DNA of 48,292 nucleotides from assembly GCF_004522235.1 (NCBI RefSeq), contig NZ_SDLT01000055.1, positions 1 to 48,292 on the forward strand, in the 5' to 3' direction. The DNA comes from Amycolatopsis nivea (GTDB lineage: Bacteria; Actinomycetota; Actinomycetes; Mycobacteriales; Pseudonocardiaceae). This document shows positions 43,868 through 48,292 of the stretch, piece by piece. The notes below the pieces were generated by a model. It was not told the DNA's origin. It worked only from the letters and a program-made list of their open reading frames with translations, and ran no database searches. The position numbers were made by a program, and so were the translations under genes. Numbering within the stretch: position 1 is the first letter of the stretch; each line of letters starts with the position of its first letter.

Positions 43868-43894
43868 TGTCACAAACTCCCGGCGGCCGGCGTC
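43868..43894 (+). promoter_or_regulatory. ECF41-type promoter
   Basis: TGTCACA (43868-43874), then 16 bases, then CGTC (43891-43894). This matches the published promoter signature of ECF41 sigma factors. It lies 39 bases before the start of the ECF41 gene itself, so the gene is probably autoregulated. Confidence 0.7.
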
Positions 43895-43932
43895 CTATGG
43901 GCGATCGACCCCAGAACGCGAAGGAGCCATCC

Positions 43933-44829
43933 ATGACAGCGCCCGGCGAAGCGAGCCCGGACCTCGCCACCGAGACCTTCCTCGCCCACCGGAACCTGCT
44001 GTTCACCGTGGCCTACGAGATGCTCGGCTCGGCCGCCGACGCCGAGGACGTGCTGCAGGAAACCTGGCTGAAGTGGGCGGGGGTCGACCTCGAGGAGATC
44101 CGCGAGCACCGCGCCTACCTGGTCCGGATCACCACCCGCCAGGCGCTGACCCGGCTGCGCACGCTCGGCAGGCGCAAGGAGTCCTACGTCGGCACCTGGC
44201 TGCCCGAACCGCTGCTCACCGCGCCGGACGTCGCCGAGGACGTCGAACTGGCCGACAGCGTCTCGACGGCGATGCTGCTGGTGCTCGAAACGCTGCGGCC
44301 GACCGAGCGCGCGGTGTTCGTGCTGCGCGAGGTCTTCGACGTGCCCTATGACGAAATCGCCGAAGCCGTCGGCAAAACCCCGGCCGCGGTACGGCAGATC
44401 GGGCACCGGGCGCGGTCGCACGTCTCGGCCCGCCGCCCGCGCGGCGACGTCACGCCCGCCGAAACCCGCGGCGCGCTCGACGCGTTCAAGAAGGCCGTCG
44501 AGACCGGCGACCTGCAAGGCCTGCTCGACCTGCTCGCCCCGGACGTCGTCTTCCTCGGCGACGGCGGCGGCGTCAAGCAGGCGGTGCCGCGGCCGATCGT
44601 CGGCGCGGACAAGGTCGCGCGGCTGCTGGCCGCCGGGAGCGCCCAGATCCCCGCGCCGCTGCGCCCGATGCAGGTCAACGGGCATCCGGCGCTGGTGCTG
44701 AAGCTCGACGGCGAGGTCGACACGGTGCTCACGCTGCGCATCGACGACGGCAAGATCACCGGCCTGTACGCGGTGCGGAATCCGGCGAAGCTGTCGCACA
44801 TGGACACGGAAACCGCCCTCCGCCGCTGA
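43933..44829 (+). CDS. sigJ: ECF41 (SigJ-like) RNA polymerase sigma factor
   Basis: A 298-residue extracytoplasmic-function sigma factor with sigma region 2 (about 15-85), the ECF41 linker motif WLPEP (89-93), region 4 (about 112-165) and a C-terminal SnoaL-like domain. The domain carries DGGG (210-213) and NPAKL (283-287), the latter matching the ECF41 NPDKL signature. In this group the C-terminal domain modulates activity in place of a separate anti-sigma factor. The usual oxidoreductase or carboxymuconolactone-decarboxylase partner is not next to it. ATG 43933 follows AAGGAG. Confidence 0.88.
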   Translation: MTAPGEASPDLATETFLAHRNLLFTVAYEMLGSAADAEDVLQETWLKWAGVDLEEIREHRAYLVRITTRQALTRLRTLGRRKESYVGTWLPEPLLTAPDVAEDVELADSVSTAMLLVLETLRPTERAVFVLREVFDVPYDEIAEAVGKTPAAVRQIGHRARSHVSARRPRGDVTPAETRGALDAFKKAVETGDLQGLLDLLAPDVVFLGDGGGVKQAVPRPIVGADKVARLLAAGSAQIPAPLRPMQVNGHPALVLKLDGEVDTVLTLRIDDGKITGLYAVRNPAKLSHMDTETALRR

Positions 44830-44882
44830 CTCCTCGCCGGTACTACGGAAAGTAGCCCCGACGCTGGCGCGCGCCACCCGGT

Positions 44883-44929
44883 CGGACCATGCCATCCTGG
44901 TCCGGCCAGGGGCGGCCCGAGGGGCCGCC
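44883..44929 (+). promoter_or_regulatory. two inverted repeats before the GlsB gene
   Basis: CGGACCA (44883-44889) mirrors TGGTCCG (44898-44904), and GGCGGCCC (44911-44918) mirrors GGGCCGCC (44922-44929). They could be an operator and a leader hairpin for the GlsB gene, or a terminator for the sigma gene, which ends at 44829. Confidence 0.4.
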
Positions 44930-44952
44930 GCCGTACCGAGGAGAGGACCGAC

Positions 44953-45219
44953 GTGGGCGTTGTCAGCTGGATCGTGCTGGGCCTGATCGCCGGAGTGATC
45001 GCGAAGGCCCTCATGCCGGGCAAGGACCCGGGCGGCTGCATCATCACCATCCTGCTCGGGATCGGAGGCGCGTTCGTGGGCGGCTGGATCGGCAAAACGC
45101 TGTTCCACACCCAGCTCGGGACGTTCTTCGACCTGCGCACGTGGGGTCTCGCGGTGCTCGGCGCGCTGGTCATCCTGACCGGCTACCGGCTCATCGTGGG
45201 CGGCCGCCGCCGCGACTGA
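44953..45219 (+). CDS. GlsB/YeaQ/YmgE family membrane protein
   Basis: An 88-residue transglycosylase-associated membrane protein with three helices. Family marks are LGLIAGVIAKALMPGKDPGGCIITILLGIGGAFVGGWIG. Members are often induced by stress, but the molecular role is unclear. GTG 44953 follows GAGGAGAGG. Confidence 0.88.
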   Translation: MGVVSWIVLGLIAGVIAKALMPGKDPGGCIITILLGIGGAFVGGWIGKTLFHTQLGTFFDLRTWGLAVLGALVILTGYRLIVGGRRRD

Positions 45220-45226
45220 CCCGCAC

Positions 45227-45259
45227 GGGCGGCCCGCTGCCGGACGCGGCGGGCCGCCC
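45227..45259 (+). terminator. hairpin terminator after GlsB
   Basis: GGGCGGCCCGC (45227-45237) pairs perfectly with GCGGGCCGCCC (45249-45259) over an 11-base loop, starting 8 bases past the GlsB stop. Confidence 0.7.
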
Positions 45260-45384
45260 CCGCTCCGCGGCTTCCCGGACTCACCCGCACGGGGCGTCGA
45301 ATCGAACTCGACCCCGTATTCCGGCCGGATTTCGTGGCAGAATCAGCGGAGAAGTCCCGGCCAGGTCGACGGGCGGAGCGGACG

Positions 45385-45666
45385 ATGGCGCTGCGCGACC
45401 ACGAACAACACCAGCTGGACGAGATCGAGCGATGCCTCGCCCAGGAAAATCCGCGCCTTGCCCGCCGGTTCGAGAAGTTCCGCCCCATGCCCGCGGTCAC
45501 CTTCGCCGCGGCGGCGCTCGGCGTGCTCAGCGTGTTCCTGACCGGCCTGGTCACCCTGGTGGTCGGCTTCGGAATGGGCTCAGCCGCCCCGATCGCGGTG
45601 GGCGCGGTGCTCACGACGGCGATCCCGCTCGCGATCATCTGGTTTTATCGTTGCCATTGGCGTTGA
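45385..45666 (+). CDS. DUF3040 membrane protein
   Basis: A 93-residue protein with the DUF3040 start LRDHEQHQLDEIERCLAQENPRLARRFEKF, followed by two membrane helices at about 40-85. Common in actinobacteria; function unknown. ATG 45385 begins the domain. An upstream in-frame ATG at 45334 would add 17 charged residues and is less likely. Confidence 0.85.
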   Translation: MALRDHEQHQLDEIERCLAQENPRLARRFEKFRPMPAVTFAAAALGVLSVFLTGLVTLVVGFGMGSAAPIAVGAVLTTAIPLAIIWFYRCHWR

Positions 45667-45667
45667 G

Positions 45668-46175
45668 GCCCTCGCGCGAAGCTTGCGGTGCAGCGCGAAT
45701 CCTTCGCCCACGACGCCCGCGCTCACACCCCATGCAGCGACACGCCCCGGGCGGACCGGCGGGCAAGGCGAACCCCGCCCCGGTGGTGGTCGAACCGGCC
45801 CCGCGCACGCTGGCAGCGCACCGCCTCGCGCTCACACCCCATGCAGCGACCCTCCCCACGCCAACCCGCGGGTGCGGCGCGAACCCGCTACCCACGACGG
45901 CCGAACCAGCCCCGCCCACCTCTAAGCCAGCAACCCTCCCCCGCGCCAACCGGCGGTACAGCGCGAATCCCCGGCCGAACCGGCCCCGCGCATGCTGGCA
46001 GCCGAACCCGGCAGCAACCCCGCCCGCGCTCACTCCTCAGCCAGAGACCCGCCCCCGCGCCAACCCGCCGGTGCAGCGCGAACCCCGCACCCACGACAGC
46101 CGCACCACTCCCGCCCACGCCTCAGCCAGCGACCCGCCCCCGGGCGAATCGGCGGTACAGCGCGAAGCCCGCGAT
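45668..46175 (-). repeat. degenerate tandem repeat derived from a gene 3' end
   Basis: About five imperfect units of 75-115 bases, each starting with a version of GGnTTCGCGCTGyACCGCCG and usually followed by GGCGCGGGGGCGGGTCGCTGG. Unit starts on the minus strand are near 46175, 46085, 45970, 45886, 45777 and 45700. The first is the last codons of the membrane-protein gene at 46122 (GFALYRRFARGRVAG). Shorter shared blocks such as GCGCGGGGCCGGTTCG recur within units. No gene is visible between 45667 and 46121. Confidence 0.7.
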
Positions 46176-46598
46176 CGCGGTGACCAGTTCCCAGGCGACC
46201 GTCGTGATCACCGAGACCGACAGGACGTCGAGGCGGTCCGGCGACGAGGCCCGGAGCTGGCCGCGCGCGTCCATGCGGATGCGGGTCAGGCCGCGGGCCG
46301 CCGGGTCCGAGCGCAGCGGGATGTTCGCTTCCTCGGCGCCGCCGTCCGGGGCGGTCCACGTGACGCGCCGGGTGTCGGGCATCGCGGCGCCCTCGCTCCC
46401 CCGCAGCGCGCCGGATCCGGGCTCCACGGCGGCGACGACGGACCGGCCCGGCGCGCGGTCGATCGCCGCCGAGCCCTGCCGGTGAATCCACAGCCCCAGG
46501 CAGATCCCGGCCAGCGCCGAGACCGCGACCGCCGCGGCCAGGACCGGAAGGAGGAACACGCGCCCGCGCGCCGCGGACGCGCGGAAACCAGAAGCCAT
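46122..46598 (-). CDS. two-helix membrane protein, Rv1733c-like layout
   Basis: A 158-residue protein with one helix at about 13-38 and a second near 128-148, around a soluble middle part (RRVTWTAPDGGAEEANIPL). The layout resembles the Rv1733c-like proteins, though with low certainty. ATG 46598 was taken as the start. Its last codons have been copied in tandem downstream. Confidence 0.65.
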   Translation of the reverse strand: MASGFRASAARGRVFLLPVLAAAVAVSALAGICLGLWIHRQGSAAIDRAPGRSVVAAVEPGSGALRGSEGAAMPDTRRVTWTAPDGGAEEANIPLRSDPAARGLTRIRMDARGQLRASSPDRLDVLSVSVITTVAWELVTAIAGFALYRRFARGRVAG

Positions 46599-46882
46599 GG
46601 TCCGAGAATGCCGCGAAAACCGGGAACGCGGCAGGGTTCGCGGACAAATGTGCCCAAGTCGCAGGAAAAAAGGCCCGCCGCGGGCAATCCGAGCCGGGAT
46701 CGATGTCCGATTTCACCCGTTCTTTTCACTCATTCGTGGGTAACACCACACTGAGGCAACTCAACCGCCGCAGCCGGATCGGCGAGGCGCGTTCCATTCC
46801 GCGCCGGCCGCCGGTCGTGCTGACACGTCGTTTATTGCCGCTGTCTTCCGTTAGTACGTGGAATTCTCCCCCGCGCGCCCCA
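46599..46882. other. intergenic region
   Basis: Between two minus-strand genes. It holds one terminator-like hairpin (46666-46685) and otherwise nothing I recognise. Base composition is less GC-rich than the neighbours. Confidence 0.5.
46666..46685 (-). terminator. hairpin with T tract
   Basis: On the minus strand GCCCG-CGG-CGGGC is followed by TTTTTT, a classical intrinsic terminator and rare in this GC-rich window. It would end transcripts from the regulator gene at 46883. Confidence 0.65.
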
Positions 46883-47794
46883 TCATTCCCCGCCGGAAGC
46901 GCTCAGCAACGCGAGTCCGGTGGCCGTCGCCGCGTGCCGGACGGTCTTCCCGTCCTGCTGGCTTTCCACCAATCCCGCACGGCGCAGGACGCCCGCGTGC
47001 TTGCTCGCCGCGACCGGTGTCACGCCGATCTCCCCGGCCAGTTCGGCAGTGGATCTCGGGATCGTCAGCGCGTGCAGTGCGCGGGCACGGGTCGGGCCGA
47101 GCAGGTCCGGCAGCGGGTCCTGGGCGGCATCGCCCGCGGTGATCGCGGGTCGGGCCAGTACCACCGGCGGTTCTGGTCCGCTCGCCGGATCCGGTTCCAC
47201 GACCCGGAAATAAGCCGGGATCACGAGCAAGCCTCCGAAGTAGACACTGCGATCCGTAGGAGGTTCGCCGAAGAATTCCGGGCCCTCCCAGGGGATCGCG
47301 GCACCGGACCGTTCCGGGTGGACGGCCGGAGTCTGCCGCGCGAGGCTGTACGACGTGAGCAGCGTGCGCGCCCCGTCGGCCACTTCCCCGACCCACGACG
47401 GCGCGACCCCGTGCACGAAGAACGTCTGAAGGTCGGCGCGCAGCCTCGTTTTCTCCACGCGCACGACGCCGTCTCCCGCGACCGGACCGATCTCCCGCCG
47501 CCGCTCCGCCGGTCTCAGCACTCCCGTGCGGCGGACCGTCGCGTCGCCACCTGAGGGCAGCGCCTTCACCGCCCGGTTACGGAACTCCAGCGCCGGCGCC
47601 GGACGGGGTTGCGGAAGCAGCCCCTCCCGCCGAAGCTGCTTGCGGGCACGAGCCGACCAGACCCGCAGCCCGCCCGCCGGGCGGCGGCTCTGCAGCGCGG
47701 TGAGGCTCAGCACCAGTTCCCACAGCGGATCGGGGCCGGTGCGCCGCCTCGTCCGGCCGAAATCGTCGTCGGTGAAATGAATGCGCAACGCCAT
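46883..47794 (-). CDS. ArsR-type HTH regulator with DUF5937-like N-terminus
   Basis: A 303-residue protein. The long N-terminal part (MALRIHFTDDDFGRTRRRTGPDPLWELVLSLTALQ) resembles DUF5937. A C-terminal winged helix follows at about 230-300 (TAELAGEIGVTPVAASKHAGVLRRAGLV). Common in actinobacteria; ligand unknown. ATG 47794 follows GGGGGAG. Confidence 0.85.
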   Translation of the reverse strand: MALRIHFTDDDFGRTRRRTGPDPLWELVLSLTALQSRRPAGGLRVWSARARKQLRREGLLPQPRPAPALEFRNRAVKALPSGGDATVRRTGVLRPAERRREIGPVAGDGVVRVEKTRLRADLQTFFVHGVAPSWVGEVADGARTLLTSYSLARQTPAVHPERSGAAIPWEGPEFFGEPPTDRSVYFGGLLVIPAYFRVVEPDPASGPEPPVVLARPAITAGDAAQDPLPDLLGPTRARALHALTIPRSTAELAGEIGVTPVAASKHAGVLRRAGLVESQQDGKTVRHAATATGLALLSASGGE

Positions 47795-48163
47795 GTGCTC
47801 CCCCTGCCCCCCGACATGGTTGCGCTTCCAGGGTGCCGCGCCGGTCCGCCGCTGTCCAGGCACTTGTTCGATCAGGGGAAAGAACCCACCGAATGCGAGC
47901 GAATCTCGCTGAATCAGGTGGTCCTTGCCGCAGACGGCGCGCGCGAATCGGCATCCGCATTCGGCGGGCGTGCAGCGTGCACGTCCGGATGCACTCGGAT
48001 CCAGGCCGTGCAGGCGGCTGCCGGGATGCGCGGACTACCAGCAGTTCCCGACATTCGTCGCAGCGATTTCCCCCAGCCGGGCGACTAATTGCGCCGAAAC
48101 CCGCGAAACGGGGCCCGGCCGCATGGGCCGGACCCCGTTTCCGGTGCCTTCAGTGCGTCGGGC
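47795..48163. other. intergenic region
   Basis: It holds the superoxide dismutase terminator at its right end. Short open frames are present but their codon pattern does not look coding. No operator or RNA gene was recognised. Confidence 0.5.
48106..48140 (-). terminator. terminator after superoxide dismutase
   Basis: AAACGGGGCCCGGCC (48106-48120) pairs with GGCCGGACCCCGTTT (48126-48140), 15 bp with one mismatch and a 5-base loop. It starts 23 bases past the stop. Confidence 0.75.
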
Positions 48164-48292
48164 TCAGCCGAGCAGGAGGCCGTTGCCGCCGGCGACGGCG
48201 TTGTCGAAGCGCTTGCTGATCTCGGCCCAGTTGAAGATGTTCCACAGGGCCTTGACGTAGTCCGGCTTCACGTTCTTGTAGTCCAGGTAGAA
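48164..48292 (-). CDS. Fe/Mn superoxide dismutase, C-terminal end (partial)
   Basis: The last 42 residues of a Fe/Mn superoxide dismutase; the gene continues past the right edge. FYLDYKNVKPDYVKALWNIF and NWAEISKRFD match the family C-terminus closely. The metal ligands lie upstream, outside the window, so the metal cannot be told. The enzyme removes superoxide in the cytoplasm. A terminator hairpin follows. Confidence 0.9.
   Translation of the reverse strand, partial: FYLDYKNVKPDYVKALWNIFNWAEISKRFDNAVAGGNGLLLG

Noticed and set aside
45668..46175. Possible CRISPR array
   Set aside because: Units are 75-115 bases, diverged, and derived from a gene end; no short identical repeats or cas genes.
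45688..46485. Plus-strand open frame through the repeat array
   Set aside because: Proline/arginine/alanine-rich shadow of repeats and of the antisense membrane-protein gene.
47609..48088. Plus-strand open frame in the region before superoxide dismutase
   Set aside because: Partly antisense to the ArsR-type gene; no start signal or recognisable domain.

Overview
The window is a high-GC actinobacterial chromosomal segment. Codons overwhelmingly end in G or C, starts are often GTG, and many neighbouring genes overlap by 4 bases. The families present (CtpE-like ATPase, DUF1918, DUF3040, GlsB, ECF41 sigma, tandem-module Lrp) fit a Pseudonocardiales soil actinomycete such as Amycolatopsis; the genus is an inference. 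I see no insertion sequence, prophage, CRISPR array, tRNA or rRNA. It reads as an accessory region of metabolism and regulation, with about 50 genes in many short, separately controlled units.

Layout, left to right. 1-5740: an RpiR regulator divergent from a polar amino-acid ABC importer (ATPase, binding protein, two permeases) that is coupled to a serine hydrolase. 5759-7978: AraC regulator, SnoaL-like protein and alpha/beta hydrolase. 8007-12301: a second amino-acid importer on the minus strand with an aldo/keto reductase inside the operon, facing a MarR regulator across a palindromic operator. 12440-17827: DUF1918, a DUF4236 membrane protein with HIRAN-like modules, a CtpE-like P-type ATPase, a SnoaL-like protein and a small membrane protein. 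17920-19830 (minus): a cobalamin riboswitch followed by cbtB, cbtA and a FhuF-like 2Fe-2S protein. 19907-20160: remnant of a leucine-rich-repeat gene.

20231-25725: GMC oxidoreductase plus aldehyde dehydrogenase behind a KstR-like box, then a TetR regulator divergent from an acyl-CoA synthetase, together an alcohol to aldehyde to acid to acyl-CoA set. 25732-30202 (minus): a Tat-exported GtaA-like protein with a ricin-type lectin and a LacI-type palindrome upstream, then a gamma-glutamyltransferase divergent from a LysR regulator. 31211-33672: a DUF1479 dioxygenase divergent from a ROK regulator. 33662-35982: secreted trypsin-like protease, an ArsR-SRPBCC pair with a clear operator, and a methyltransferase coupled to a FAD monooxygenase that diverges from a double-module Lrp regulator (to 38458). 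38596-40659: Tat-exported phospholipase C, closed by a strong bidirectional hairpin.

40709-43109 (minus): small membrane protein, TetR, ChrB-N protein and MFS exporter with two candidate operators. 43151-44829: methyltransferase divergent from an ECF41 sigma factor that carries its own family's promoter signature. 44953-46598: GlsB, DUF3040 and a two-helix membrane protein separated by a decayed tandem repeat derived from the 3' end of the last gene. 46883-48292: an ArsR-type regulator and the C-terminal end of a superoxide dismutase cut by the window edge.

The most interesting leads are the B12-riboswitch cbtBA-FhuF operon, the ECF41 autoregulatory promoter, the KstR-like and LacI-like operators, the ChrB-N/MFS unit, the DUF4236-HIRAN protein and the gene-end-derived repeat array. 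No single unprecedented system is evident. All functions are read from sequence by eye, without database searches.
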